From positions 1,612,001 through 1,676,000 of the forward strand of contig NZ_CP053382.1 in the NCBI RefSeq assembly GCF_014931605.1: a stretch of DNA of 64,000 nt. Direction: 5' to 3'. Numbering within the stretch: the first letter of the stretch is position 1; every line of letters starts with the position of its first letter. Made by a program: the position numbers and the translations under genes. Positions 41,660-50,899 of this stretch are shown in pieces. The DNA comes from Halomonas sp. MCCC 1A13316 (GTDB taxonomy: Bacteria > Pseudomonadota > Gammaproteobacteria > Pseudomonadales > Halomonadaceae). The notes under the pieces were generated by a model that saw only the letters and a program-made list of their open reading frames with translations, had not been told where the DNA came from and did not search any database.

Positions 41660-42717
41660 GAGGTTTCTCCTTGCTGTGTAGCGGCGTTCAGGCTGCCCCG
41701 GGGGAGCTGCATGGTCAGACAGTGCAGGCTGCCGTGCTGGCGAATCACGCTCAGGCAGTCGATGGGTACGATCTCCCGGCCGGGAAAGGCCTCGGCCAGG
41801 ACAGCGAGCGCCCGACTATCGGCGGCATCGCCATAGACCGGCACCAGCACCGCGGAGTTCACGATCAGGAAGTTGGCGTAAGTGGCCGGCAGCCGATGCC
41901 CATCCATCGGGTCAAAGCAGGGCCGTGGCCAGGGCAGCGGTACCAGGCGATAGGGCTCGCCGTCGGCGCGGCGAAACGCCTTGAGTTCCGCCTCCATGGC
42001 GGCCAGGGCCGGGTAGTGCGGGTCGGCTTCATCGTCGCAACGCACATAGGCGATGGTCGTTGGGTCGCAGAAACGCGCCAGGGTGTCCACATGGCTGTCG
42101 GTATCGTCGCCTTCAAGGTGGCCGCTGGCCAGCCACAGGATCCGCTCGATGCCGAAATCGGCCTTCAACAGCGCTTCCACCTCTGCACGGTCCAGCTCAG
42201 GGTTGCGGTTGGGGTTGAGCAGGCAGGCTTGGGTGGTGAGCAGGGTGCCTTTGCCGTCGGTATCGATGGCGCCGCCTTCGAGAACGATGTCGCGGCTCTC
42301 CACCGAGCAGGCGTAGGCGCCCGCTTCGGCCAGGCACCGGGTCAGGCGATTGTCGCGCTCGGCCTCGAACTTGCCGCCCCAGCCGGTAAAAACGTAGTCG
42401 AGCAGCAGAAGTCTACCGTCGCGTTCGATGGCGATGGGGCCATGGTCGCGAGTCCAGGTGTCATCGGCTTCGGCTACGACGAACTGCAGGCGTGCAGGAT
42501 CGACCCCAAGGTTGGCGAAGCGCCTTGCGAGATGGTTGCGTGTGGCGGCGCTGGGCACCGCGATCAGCATGTGTTGATCGTGCGCTATGGCCACCACCAT
42601 CGCTTCCATGGTGGCCTCGATGCGCTCGAGCAAGGGTGCCCAGTCACTGGTCGGACTGGGCCAGGTGAGCTGAACGGCATCCTGTGGGTGCCATTCGGGA
42701 AGCAGGCGATTGGCCAT
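41656..42717 (-). CDS. aguA: Agmatine deiminase
   Basis: 353 residues, peptidylarginine-deiminase-like fold. Catalytic residues are visible as Asp91 (TWTRDHGPI), His209 (DSHVDTLARF) and nucleophile Cys333 (RQHGSLHCLTMQLPRG). It converts agmatine to N-carbamoylputrescine, the substrate of the overlapping aguB product. ATG 42717 follows AAGAGG; a TTG two codons upstream is rejected. Its promoter region now holds a MITE, shared with the divergent lol genes. Confidence 0.95.
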   Translation of the reverse strand: MANRLLPEWHPQDAVQLTWPSPTSDWAPLLERIEATMEAMVVAIAHDQHMLIAVPSAATRNHLARRFANLGVDPARLQFVVAEADDTWTRDHGPIAIERDGRLLLLDYVFTGWGGKFEAERDNRLTRCLAEAGAYACSVESRDIVLEGGAIDTDGKGTLLTTQACLLNPNRNPELDRAEVEALLKADFGIERILWLASGHLEGDDTDSHVDTLARFCDPTTIAYVRCDDEADPHYPALAAMEAELKAFRRADGEPYRLVPLPWPRPCFDPMDGHRLPATYANFLIVNSAVLVPVYGDAADSRALAVLAEAFPGREIVPIDCLSVIRQHGSLHCLTMQLPRGSLNAATQQGETS

Positions 42718-42745
42718 GAGCAAAGCCTCTTGAGTCGCGTCTTAG

Positions 42746-42887
42746 GGAAGCGCTGCACAAATGCCTACGCGAGCGCATCACTGCGTTGCGCGGTGCGCGG
42801 AACCCTCACATATACCCCATATGCTCCGGTTCCTGTGCTCCATGCGCCTTGTGCTTCATCTCGCTCGTCGATTTGTTCAGTGCTTCC
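42746..42887. mobile_element. 142-bp IS5-like MITE
   Basis: Terminal inverted repeats GGAAGCGCTGCACAAAT (42746-42762) and the complement of GGAAGCACTGAACAAAT (42871-42887) match at 15 of 17 positions. Direct repeats TTAG flank it (42742-42745 and 42888-42891). IS5 ends begin GGAAG and its target is YTAR, so this looks like a non-autonomous IS5-group derivative. The inside is itself partly palindromic (CATAT-CCCC-ATATG centre), so the transcript could fold as one hairpin. No coding capacity. It sits in the aguA-lol divergent promoter region. Confidence 0.8.
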
Positions 42888-42891
42888 TTAG

Positions 42892-43023
42892 AACGGTGCC
42901 GTGTACCGAGTCGGCGAAATGTAGGCTCGCACCGCCAATGATGCAAGCTTCTGGGAAACCCAACGCATCCGATGCAGCGCAGCGGAAAAAACCGTACCAT
43001 GGCCACCTCTGACAAGGAACGCG
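42892..43023. other. Remainder of the aguA-lol intergenic region
   Basis: No gene is supported. It must contain the promoter for the lol genes; no convincing -35/-10 pair was found. The ribosome site AAGGA lies just before ATG 43024. Confidence 0.4.
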
Positions 43024-44268
43024 ATGATGCTCGACCGCCTACCACTGCTGATAGGGTTGCGTTATGTGCGCGCCAAGCGCCGCAACCATTTCATTTCCTT
43101 CATATCCTTGACCTCCATGCTGGGCCTGATGCTGGGCGTAGCGGTACTGATCCTGGTGCTCTCGGTAATGAACGGTTTCGACCATGAACTGCGCACCCGC
43201 ATTCTCGGCATGGTGCCGCATACCAAGATCGAGTCCCCCAGCGGCCTGGTCGAATGGGAGGCATTGGCCGAACAGCTGATGCAGCGCGAGCGGGTGATCG
43301 GTGCTGCGCCCTACGTTGAGCAGCAGGGCATGTTTTCGGTGAGTGGGCGCAACGAGGGTGCCATGGTCAACGGCATTCATCCCGAGTGGGAGGATCGTGT
43401 CTCGATCATCGGTAGCCACATGCGCCAAGGCAGCCTCGACGACCTGCAGCCGGGCGAGTGGAACGTCGTCTTGGGCTCCCTGCTGGCGCGTCATCTGGGG
43501 GTTGGCGTGGGTGACCGTGTCACGCTGTTGGTGCCCGAGGCATCGATTACCCCGGCCGGTGTCTTTCCGCGCCTCAAGCGTTTCACAGTGAGCGGCATCT
43601 TCAGCGTCGGCGCCGATCTCGATGCCAACCTGGCTTATGCCAACATCGAGGACATGCAGACCCTGGCACGACTGGGCGACGCCGTGGGTGGGCTACGTCT
43701 GGAGCTGGACGACCTGTTCGCCGCAGGGGCCGAGACGCGCGCCATCGTCAACCAGCTGGGCATGGGCTATCGCGGTATCGACTGGACCTACTCCCATGGC
43801 AACCTGTTTCAGGCGATCCAGATGGAGAAGCGCATGATTGCGCTGTTGCTCACGGTTATCATCGCCGTGGCCGCCTTCAACATCGTCTCGACCCTGGTGA
43901 TGGTGGTAACCGACAAGCACGCCGATATCGCCATACTGCGTACCATCGGCGCCACACCGCGCTCGATAATGGGCATCTTCGTCGTCCAGGGCTTGGCGAT
44001 CGGCATCATCGGTATCGCCATTGGCGTGGGGCTCGGCATCCTGCTGGCATTGACCGTTTCCGACCTGATCGGTTGGGTGGAATCGACCCTTGGTATCCAA
44101 TTTCTCGACGCCGGTGTCTATTTCATCAGCGACCTCCCGTCACGCCTGCACTGGGATGACGTGCGAAACATCATTGGCGCCGCCTTCGGCCTGACCTTCC
44201 TGTCCACTCTCTATCCGGCCTGGCGCGCCTCGCGCGTGCAGCCTGCGGAGGTACTGCGCTATGAGTGA
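43024..44268 (+). CDS. Lipoprotein-releasing ABC permease (LolC/LolE family, probably LolF type)
   Basis: 414 residues. N-terminal PLLIGLRYVRAKRRNHFISFISLTSMLGLMLGVAVLILVLSVMNGFDHEL (split around residue 30) is the LolC/E hallmark. A periplasmic domain of about 220 residues precedes three C-terminal membrane helices. The protein extracts outer-membrane lipoproteins from the inner membrane for LolA. It overlaps lolD by 8 nt, and no second permease follows, unlike the enteric lolC-lolD-lolE. A single homodimeric LolF-type permease is therefore likely. Confidence 0.88.
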   Translation: MMLDRLPLLIGLRYVRAKRRNHFISFISLTSMLGLMLGVAVLILVLSVMNGFDHELRTRILGMVPHTKIESPSGLVEWEALAEQLMQRERVIGAAPYVEQQGMFSVSGRNEGAMVNGIHPEWEDRVSIIGSHMRQGSLDDLQPGEWNVVLGSLLARHLGVGVGDRVTLLVPEASITPAGVFPRLKRFTVSGIFSVGADLDANLAYANIEDMQTLARLGDAVGGLRLELDDLFAAGAETRAIVNQLGMGYRGIDWTYSHGNLFQAIQMEKRMIALLLTVIIAVAAFNIVSTLVMVVTDKHADIAILRTIGATPRSIMGIFVVQGLAIGIIGIAIGVGLGILLALTVSDLIGWVESTLGIQFLDAGVYFISDLPSRLHWDDVRNIIGAAFGLTFLSTLYPAWRASRVQPAEVLRYE

Positions 44269-44995
44269 TTTGACCACCGCAAACCAGGGGGGCCTCACGC
44301 AGCGTACGGCCAGTGGCAGGGTAATGCTGGCCTGCCGCGACCTGACGCGTATCTATCGCGAGGGGCCTCAGGACGTCACCGTGCTCGATGGCCTATCGCT
44401 CGAGGTATGCGCCGGGGAGCGTGTCGCCGTGGTGGGTAGCTCGGGGTCGGGCAAGACCACGCTGCTCAATCTCTTGGGGGGGCTGGACCGCCCGACGCGT
44501 GGCGAGGTGGCCATTGCCGGCGAATCCCTGCTCGACCTGGGTGAGGCGGCACTGGGGAAGTTCCGTAATCGCCATATCGGCTTCGTCTATCAGTTCCACC
44601 ATCTGCTGGCCGAATTCACCGCGCTGGAGAACGCAGCACTGCCGCTGATCATTCGCGGACAGCGCAAGAAGACCGCTGAGGCGCGGGCTCGCGAGCTGCT
44701 GGTCAAGGTGGGCATCGAGCATCGTGCCGACCACAAGCCGGGCGAGCTCTCGGGTGGCGAACGTCAGCGCGTGGCCATTGCCCGAGCCCTGGTCACCGAC
44801 CCCAGCCTCGTACTGATGGACGAACCCACCGGCAATCTCGACCAGAGCACCGCTGCCAGTATCCTGGCCCTGATGGACGAGCTGGCCCGCACCACCGAAT
44901 GTGCCTTCGTTGTGGTGACCCACGACCCCTCGCTCGCCGCCCACCAGGATCGAGTAATGAGGCTGGATGGGGGGCGTCTCAGCGAGCAAGCCTGA
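44261..44995 (+). CDS. lolD: Lipoprotein-releasing ABC transporter ATPase LolD
   Basis: 244 residues. Walker A GSSGSGKTTLLNLLGGLDRPT, LolD-type FVYQFHHLLAEFTALEN, signature LSGGERQRVAIARALV, Walker B LVLMDEPTGNLD, switch His in VVTHDPSLA. It powers lipoprotein release with the overlapping permease. The first about 20 residues are a non-conserved extension. Confidence 0.94.
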   Translation: MSDLTTANQGGLTQRTASGRVMLACRDLTRIYREGPQDVTVLDGLSLEVCAGERVAVVGSSGSGKTTLLNLLGGLDRPTRGEVAIAGESLLDLGEAALGKFRNRHIGFVYQFHHLLAEFTALENAALPLIIRGQRKKTAEARARELLVKVGIEHRADHKPGELSGGERQRVAIARALVTDPSLVLMDEPTGNLDQSTAASILALMDELARTTECAFVVVTHDPSLAAHQDRVMRLDGGRLSEQA

Positions 44996-45037
44996 GTCCT
45001 GCTCTGCCAAGGTGCCTTCGATTTGACATTCCCTTCA

Positions 45038-45059
45038 GAGCCCCTTGTCCAAGGGGCTC
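45038..45059. terminator. Hairpin between convergent lolD and DUF2062 genes
   Basis: GAGCCCCTTG and CAAGGGGCTC form a perfect 10-bp stem with a 2-nt centre, 43 nt after the lolD stop and touching the stop of the converging gene. No T-tract is present on either strand, so termination is uncertain. Confidence 0.4.
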
Positions 45060-45597
45060 AATCGCTCGTTTCGCGGCGTCTCAGCCGGCGCTTCGTGGCA
45101 CGCTGTTTCCAGCTGCGGGAGACGTGCCAGCGCCATGCCAGGCGTACCAGCAGGTTCACCACAAGGGCCAGCACTATAGCTGTTGCCACCGAGCCCAACG
45201 CCACGGCAGGCACGATGTCGGCGGTGCGTTCGGCGATCCAGCGGGTCGAGACGCGAGTAGGAGCCTCTCGCGCCGGAGTATCCATCAGCCAAGCGCCGAT
45301 CCGGTAGTTGCCATAGAAAACCAGCGGCATGGTCAAGGGGTTGGTGATCCACACCAGACCCACGGAGAGCGGCAGATTGCAGCGCAGCAGCCAGGCGCCG
45401 AAGGCTGCAACCACCATCTGGCAGGGGATCGGCAGCATGGCACTGAACAGTCCAACGGAGAAAGCGTTGGCCACGGTGCGCCGGGTGAGCACCCAAAGCC
45501 CGGGATCGCCGATCATTCGATTCATGAAGCGCAGCGAGCGCTGGCGCCTGAGCGTCTCGGGGTTGGGCATGTAGCGCTGCAGGAATCGCCGCGGCAT
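45058..45597 (-). CDS. DUF2062 membrane protein
   Basis: 179 residues. Central hydrophobic segments (ANAFSVGLFSAMLPIPCQMVVAAFGAWLL, split here by description; LVWITNPLTMPLVFYGNYRIG; VPAVALGSVATAIVLALVVNLLV) give the DUF2062 pattern with its conserved NP in TNPLTMP. The function is unknown; genes of this family often lie near ComEC and Lol genes. The C-terminus is very basic. It is divergent from comEC. Confidence 0.85.
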   Translation of the reverse strand: MPRRFLQRYMPNPETLRRQRSLRFMNRMIGDPGLWVLTRRTVANAFSVGLFSAMLPIPCQMVVAAFGAWLLRCNLPLSVGLVWITNPLTMPLVFYGNYRIGAWLMDTPAREAPTRVSTRWIAERTADIVPAVALGSVATAIVLALVVNLLVRLAWRWHVSRSWKQRATKRRLRRRETSD

Positions 45598-45726
45598 GTC
45601 GGATTGGCTCGCTGCTTCGGGACCCGGGTATTATCCATGTATGCAAGCAGGCTCGCCATGCTGGGGGCGGAATGTGGCTCAACGGAGTGAATCGGGCCTG
45701 GGGTCGGGGAAGAAGGGGGCGAGGGA

Positions 45727-48018
45727 GTGCGACGGGGTATGGCAATGCCGCTGGCGCTGGCAGCGCTGGTCGGCGTAGGGTTGGGACGCTGGGCGCCGTC
45801 AGGACTGTTTGAAGCCTGGTCGTTGTGCCTGCTGTTCCTGGTCGCGAGAGGCGAATGGCGGGCTGTCGCCCTGGCAGCGGTCTTTGCCTTCGCAGCGTCT
45901 CAGGTATTGCTGGCCCAGGGTGCTGAGCTGCCCGACGGGTTACTGCGCGCCGATCTCGCCCTGGAGGGGCGCATCGAATCCGTCGAGAAGGAAGGGCGGC
46001 TCAGCCGTTTGATGGTACGCGTCGATGCGTGCCGGCCGTGGGACTCCGCCAGGCTGCCGTGCGATTCCTTGCGCCGGGTGCGGCTAAGCTTCTTCGAGGC
46101 GCCTGAGGTCGAGCCAGGGGAGCGCTGGGCCATGACCGTGCGGTTGAGACCGCCGGGGGGGTTCGCCAACCCCGGTACCTTCGATTATGGCGCCTGGCTC
46201 TGGCGCGAGGGAATCCAGGCCACCGGCTACGTGCGCAGCGAGCCCGGGGCCGAGCGACTGGCGGCGGCGCCGACATCGTTGCGCCAGCGCGCGCTCAACT
46301 ATCTCGATGAACGCCAGCTCTCCCCGCAGACCCGGCGCTGGCTGGCCGCCCTGACACTGGGAGCGAGCGAGCGGCTCGGGCGCGACGACTGGGATCTGCT
46401 CAACGCCAGCGGCACGACCCATCTGGTGGTGATTTCCGGATTGCACGTGGGGCTGGTGGCGACCTTCGTGCTGCTGGCTTCACGCGCTCTGGCCCGGCTG
46501 GTCGTGCCGCGCCGCTGGCGAATGGCGGTATGGCCATGGTGGCTGGCCGGTGTCGCGACCGTCGGCTATGCCTGGCTGGCGGGGCTGGAGCCACCGGCCA
46601 TGCGCGCCATGATCATGACGCTGATCGGGCTATGGGTGGCCAGCGGGCGACATGCACCCGGCCCGTGGCAGGCGTGGTGGCTGGCTCTGGGGCTGGTGAT
46701 AGCCTTCGACCCTCTGTCGGCGTGGCGCCCCGGGCTGTGGCTGTCGTTCCTGGCCGTGGCGCTGCTGATCCTGATCTGGCAGGGGCGCCCGCGGCCGCGG
46801 GGCGTTTCCGGCTGGGGTCGGGGGTTGGTGCGTACTCAGCTGCTGCTGGCTCCGTTGATGGCGGCCGCCGTACTGCTGGCATTCGCCAGGCTGGCCCCGG
46901 CGGCGCCGCTGGTCAACCTAGTGGCGGTGCCGCTGGTGAGCCTCCTGCTGGTGCCACTCGGTCTGCTGGGTTGGCTGTTCGCGCCCCTTCCGTACCTGGG
47001 CGACTGGTGCTGGCGGCTCTTCGAGTACGCCGCACGGCTGCTGGTTGGATTGCTGGAGCTGGCCGTGGAGCGCTTGCCGCTGTGGTGGCCCTCGCCGGAG
47101 CAGGTCCTGCCTCTGGCCCTCATGCTCGGCCTCGTGGCACTGCTATGGGCGCTTCCCGGCCTGACCAGGACATTGCGCCTGGGGGCTGCGCTACTGCTGG
47201 TACCGGCCATGCTGGGGCTGACGGCACCTCTATCCGAGCCAGGCGCCCTGCGGGTGAGGGTGCAGGATGTCGGCCAGGGCCAGTTGATCGAGCTGCGTAG
47301 CGCCAATTATCGTCTGCTCTACGATAGCGGTCCCCGCTTCGCCTCGGGTTTTGCCCCGCTGAGTTCGCTGTGGCCGGCGGGGCAACACTTCGATGAGGTA
47401 ATAGTGAGCCACGGAGACCTAGATCATGCCGGTGGCGTTGCCGTGCTGGCTGCGGAACATGCGGTAGGGCGGTATCTGGCCCCATCCGGTGAATCCATCG
47501 GCGTACCCTTCGAAAGCTGCCGGCGCGGACAGGCCTGGCAGCGGGATGGTGTGTCCTATCGGGTGCTCTGGCCGCCCGAGGAGACGGAGCAGCTTTCCAA
47601 TAACGATCGCTCCTGCGTATTGGAAGTGACGGCTGGCAGCGACCGCTTGTTGATTACCGGTGATGTCGGCCGCGAGATCGAACGAATGTTTCTGCTCGAC
47701 GTGGAGCTGCCGGTCACGCTACTGGTGGCCGGGCACCATGGCAGCCACACCAGCTCGGGACCGCATCTGGTGCAGTGGGTGGCGCCGCGCCACGTGATTT
47801 ACAGTGTTGCTCGACACAGCGCCTTCGGACACCCTCACGACGAAGTGGTGCGGCGCTTTCGCCGCGCCGGCAGTTGTCAATGGAGCACCGCCCTGGATGG
47901 CGCCGTAACTTTCTGGCTGGGTCGCGAAGAGCAGGTGTCGCTTCACGCCGAGCGTGACATACCCTGGCGCCGCGGCGGTGTCGAAGGCTGGTGCCATGGG
48001 GTAGAATCGCGCCATTGA
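45727..48018 (+). CDS. comEC: ComEC/Rec2 DNA-uptake channel protein
   Basis: 763 residues. N-terminal hydrophobic segments precede a DUF4131-type domain (residues about 35-175). The ComEC competence domain with many membrane helices follows (LNASGTTHLVVISGLHVGLVA near 225), then a C-terminal metallo-beta-lactamase domain with VSHGDLDHAGG and HHGSHTSSG. It should pass single-stranded DNA across the inner membrane during transformation. The start is GTG 45727, after a GGGGGCGAGGG stretch; ATG 45739 is an alternative. Confidence 0.92.
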   Translation: MRRGMAMPLALAALVGVGLGRWAPSGLFEAWSLCLLFLVARGEWRAVALAAVFAFAASQVLLAQGAELPDGLLRADLALEGRIESVEKEGRLSRLMVRVDACRPWDSARLPCDSLRRVRLSFFEAPEVEPGERWAMTVRLRPPGGFANPGTFDYGAWLWREGIQATGYVRSEPGAERLAAAPTSLRQRALNYLDERQLSPQTRRWLAALTLGASERLGRDDWDLLNASGTTHLVVISGLHVGLVATFVLLASRALARLVVPRRWRMAVWPWWLAGVATVGYAWLAGLEPPAMRAMIMTLIGLWVASGRHAPGPWQAWWLALGLVIAFDPLSAWRPGLWLSFLAVALLILIWQGRPRPRGVSGWGRGLVRTQLLLAPLMAAAVLLAFARLAPAAPLVNLVAVPLVSLLLVPLGLLGWLFAPLPYLGDWCWRLFEYAARLLVGLLELAVERLPLWWPSPEQVLPLALMLGLVALLWALPGLTRTLRLGAALLLVPAMLGLTAPLSEPGALRVRVQDVGQGQLIELRSANYRLLYDSGPRFASGFAPLSSLWPAGQHFDEVIVSHGDLDHAGGVAVLAAEHAVGRYLAPSGESIGVPFESCRRGQAWQRDGVSYRVLWPPEETEQLSNNDRSCVLEVTAGSDRLLITGDVGREIERMFLLDVELPVTLLVAGHHGSHTSSGPHLVQWVAPRHVIYSVARHSAFGHPHDEVVRRFRRAGSCQWSTALDGAVTFWLGREEQVSLHAERDIPWRRGGVEGWCHGVESRH

Positions 48019-48051
48019 TCGCGACGGTCGTTGCGTGAAGAGGGGAAACCG

Positions 48052-48720
48052 ATGGACATGATGGACGCGCTCATCGCCGGCGGCTGGTTGATGATCCCAC
48101 TGCTGGGATGTTCGCTATTGGCGACGGTGATCATCATCGAGCGCCTCTGGACCCTGCGTGCCAAGCGTATTGCACCTTACGGCCTGGGCCAGGAAGTCTG
48201 CTCGCTGGTGGCCCGTGGCCAGGTCAACCTCTACTGGCTCGAGGGCCATTCGCCGCTGGGTGGCGTGCTGGCTGCGGGGCTGCGCAATGCGCGCCTGGGT
48301 CACGAGCAGGTCAGGGCACGGCTGCAGGAGGCCGCGACCGCCGTCATCCACGACATGGAACGCTTTCTGAGCCCCTTGGGCACCATTGCCGCGATTACCC
48401 CCCTGATCGGTCTTCTGGGCACCGTGGTCGGCATGATCGAAGTGTTTGCGGTGATCGTGTCCGCCGACGGTGCCGGGCGTACCGCCGAACTGGCTGGCGG
48501 CATTTCGCGCGCCTTGGTCACTACCGCAGCGGGCCTCACCGTAGCGATCCCGGCGCTGATGTTTCATCGCTACTTCCAGCGGCGGGTCGAAGATATCACC
48601 GTGCGCATGGAGGAACAGGCGGGCCAGGTGGTGGAATTTCTCGCCCATTACCGTGGCGAGCTGGGCTTCAGCGAACAGCGTGAGGCAGAGCGTCCATCTG
48701 CAGAGGCCCGGCGCTCGTGA
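48052..48720 (+). CDS. exbB: MotA/TolQ/ExbB proton channel family protein
   Basis: 222 residues with three membrane helices. TAAITPLIGLLGTVVGMIEVF and ISRALVTTAAGLTVAIPALMFHRYF are the ExbB/TolQ signature. It forms a proton-driven motor with the ExbD-like protein encoded next. The placement before msbA-lpxK is conserved in gammaproteobacteria; the driven partner is unknown. ATG 48052 follows AGAGGGG; a TTG at 48031 is rejected. Its stop overlaps the ExbD start (GTGA). Confidence 0.88.
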   Translation: MDMMDALIAGGWLMIPLLGCSLLATVIIIERLWTLRAKRIAPYGLGQEVCSLVARGQVNLYWLEGHSPLGGVLAAGLRNARLGHEQVRARLQEAATAVIHDMERFLSPLGTIAAITPLIGLLGTVVGMIEVFAVIVSADGAGRTAELAGGISRALVTTAAGLTVAIPALMFHRYFQRRVEDITVRMEEQAGQVVEFLAHYRGELGFSEQREAERPSAEARRS

Positions 48721-49145
48721 GGTTTGCGCGCCGTCGCCGTGATCCGGTGGAGGTCAACCTCACGCCGCTCATCGACGTGGTCTTCCTGCTATTGATCTTC
48801 TTCATGGTTTCGACCACTTTCGAAACCCGCCAGGCGCTTGAGCTCACGCTTCCCGAAAGCGCAGGCGGCATTGACCTCGAGGTTTCGCCGGTCACTCTAG
48901 TGGTGACCGAACAGGGGCGCTACCGGCTGGGCGAGCGTGAACTGGCTACCGCCGAGCTTGGCGACGCACTCGCCGCCGAGGCCGACCAGGCCAGGCAGCA
49001 CGGGCTGGTGATCGAGGCCGATGCCAGGGCGGTGCACGCCGACGTGGTGCGGGCGCTCGACCAGGCGGGAGTGCTCGGCATCCGTCAAGTTCGCATCGCC
49101 ACACGCGAAACACAGGCAACATCCACGCAAGCGGAGACACCGTGA
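48717..49145 (+). CDS. exbD: ExbD/TolR family biopolymer transport protein
   Basis: 142 residues. One N-terminal membrane helix with the essential Asp in NLTPLIDVVFLLLIFFMV, then a periplasmic ExbD domain. It starts with GTG 48717 overlapping the exbB stop and ends overlapping the msbA GTG (GTGA). The tight packing implies one transcript exbB-exbD-msbA-lpxK. Confidence 0.9.
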   Translation: MRFARRRRDPVEVNLTPLIDVVFLLLIFFMVSTTFETRQALELTLPESAGGIDLEVSPVTLVVTEQGRYRLGERELATAELGDALAAEADQARQHGLVIEADARAVHADVVRALDQAGVLGIRQVRIATRETQATSTQAETP

Positions 49146-50899
49146 CTCAAGACCGGACCCAATACTCGGGCTGGGCCCTCTATAAGCAACTGCTGGCCTA
49201 CGTGAAGCCACATTGGATCTCCTTCTCCCTGGCGATCGTCGGCTACGCGCTCTATGCGGCCTCCAGCACGGCCTTGGCCGAGATGATGAAGCGCCTGATC
49301 GACGGCATCCAGGACCCCGATGCCTCCTTTCGCCTCTTTCTGCCGTTGTTCGTGGTGTTCATGTTCGCGGTCAGGGGGGTGGGGACGTTTCTCGGTACCT
49401 ATTTCATGAGCAACGTGGCACGCAACGTGGTACATGCCCTGCGCTGTAACGTGTTCAACCACATGCTGCACCTTCCGGGAAGATTCTTTGACTCCCATTC
49501 CAGCGGTCACCTGATCTCGCGGGTCACCTACCACGTGGAGCAGGTTACCGGAGCGGCGACAAACGCCATCACGATTCTGCTGCGTGAAGGACTGTTCGTG
49601 CTCGGTCTGCTGGCCTACCTGCTGTGGACCAACTGGATGCTGACCTTGTTGTTCCTCGCCGTGACGCCGCTGATCGGCGGCGTAGTGAGCTATGCCAGCA
49701 AGCGGTTTCGGCGCATCTCCCAGCGCATCCAGAGTTCCATGGGCGACGTCACCCATGTAGCCTCCGAGGCCCTCACCGGCTATCGCGTGGTGCGTACCCA
49801 CGGCGCCGAGGCCTTTGAAAAGGCGCGCTTCGCCCGGGCCAGCGACTACAACCGCCAGCAAAAGATGAAGGAAGCCCTGACCAAGGCGGTCAGCACGCCG
49901 GTGATCCAGCTGATGATCGCCGTGTCACTGGCCATACTGGTGTGGTTTGCGATGTCACCGGCGCTGCTGGCCGACATGACGCCCGGTGAATTCGTCGCCT
50001 TCATCACCGCCGCGTCGCTGATGGCCAAGCCGGTGCGCCAGCTCACCGAGATCAATAGCGAGATCCAGAAAGGGATCGCCGCGGCCGGGGAGCTGTTCGG
50101 CCTGATGCGGGTGCCGACAGAGCCCGACGAAGGCACCCGTGAACCCGAGCGTCTGCGCGGCAGGGTAGAACTGCGTGGAGTTCACTTCCGCTACGGCGAC
50201 GATCAGCCCGAGGTGCTCAAGGACATCGACGTGGCCATCGAGCCCGGCGAGATGGTTGCCATCGTGGGACGCTCGGGCAGTGGCAAGTCGACCCTGGCCG
50301 GCTTGCTGCCACGCTTCTATCGACCTACCTCCGGCCAGGTGCTGATCGACGACGTGCCTATCGACGAATACCGCCTGGCACCCTTGCGCCGTCAGATTGC
50401 ACTGGTGTCGCAGCAGGTGACCCTGTTCAACGCCAGCGTGGCCGACAACATCGCCTATGGCGTACCGCAGGCCGAGCGCAGCAGCATCGAGGCGGCGGCG
50501 AAGGCAGCCTATGCCCATGAATTCATCGAGCGGCTGCCTGAAGGCTACGACTCCATCGTCGGCGACAATGGCGTGATGCTCTCCGGTGGACAGCGTCAGC
50601 GCCTGGCCATCGCCCGGGCGATCTTCAAGGACTCGCCGATGCTAGTGCTCGACGAGGCCACTTCGGCGCTGGATACCGAGTCGGAGCGTTATATTCAGCA
50701 AGCGCTCGAGGTGGTCTGCCGTGGGCGGACCACGCTGGTCATCGCCCATCGCCTCTCTACGATCGAACGGGCGGACCGCATCATTGTCATGGAACAGGGT
50801 CGGATCGTCGAACAGGGCAGCCATGCCGAATTGCTGGCACACAATGGAGCCTATGCAGCGCTGCATCGGCTGCAGTTCCAGGAAGCCTCGGTGTCATGA
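49142..50899 (+). CDS. msbA: Lipid A export ABC transporter MsbA
   Basis: 585 residues. Six-helix transmembrane domain (residues about 1-310) and ATPase: Walker A IVGRSGSGKSTLAGLL, signature MLSGGQRQRLAIARAIF, Walker B MLVLDEATSALDTESE. It flips core-lipid A across the inner membrane. The GTG start overlaps exbD, and lpxK overlaps its stop by 4 nt, a linkage diagnostic for MsbA. Confidence 0.95.
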   Translation: MTQDRTQYSGWALYKQLLAYVKPHWISFSLAIVGYALYAASSTALAEMMKRLIDGIQDPDASFRLFLPLFVVFMFAVRGVGTFLGTYFMSNVARNVVHALRCNVFNHMLHLPGRFFDSHSSGHLISRVTYHVEQVTGAATNAITILLREGLFVLGLLAYLLWTNWMLTLLFLAVTPLIGGVVSYASKRFRRISQRIQSSMGDVTHVASEALTGYRVVRTHGAEAFEKARFARASDYNRQQKMKEALTKAVSTPVIQLMIAVSLAILVWFAMSPALLADMTPGEFVAFITAASLMAKPVRQLTEINSEIQKGIAAAGELFGLMRVPTEPDEGTREPERLRGRVELRGVHFRYGDDQPEVLKDIDVAIEPGEMVAIVGRSGSGKSTLAGLLPRFYRPTSGQVLIDDVPIDEYRLAPLRRQIALVSQQVTLFNASVADNIAYGVPQAERSSIEAAAKAAYAHEFIERLPEGYDSIVGDNGVMLSGGQRQRLAIARAIFKDSPMLVLDEATSALDTESERYIQQALEVVCRGRTTLVIAHRLSTIERADRIIVMEQGRIVEQGSHAELLAHNGAYAALHRLQFQEASVS

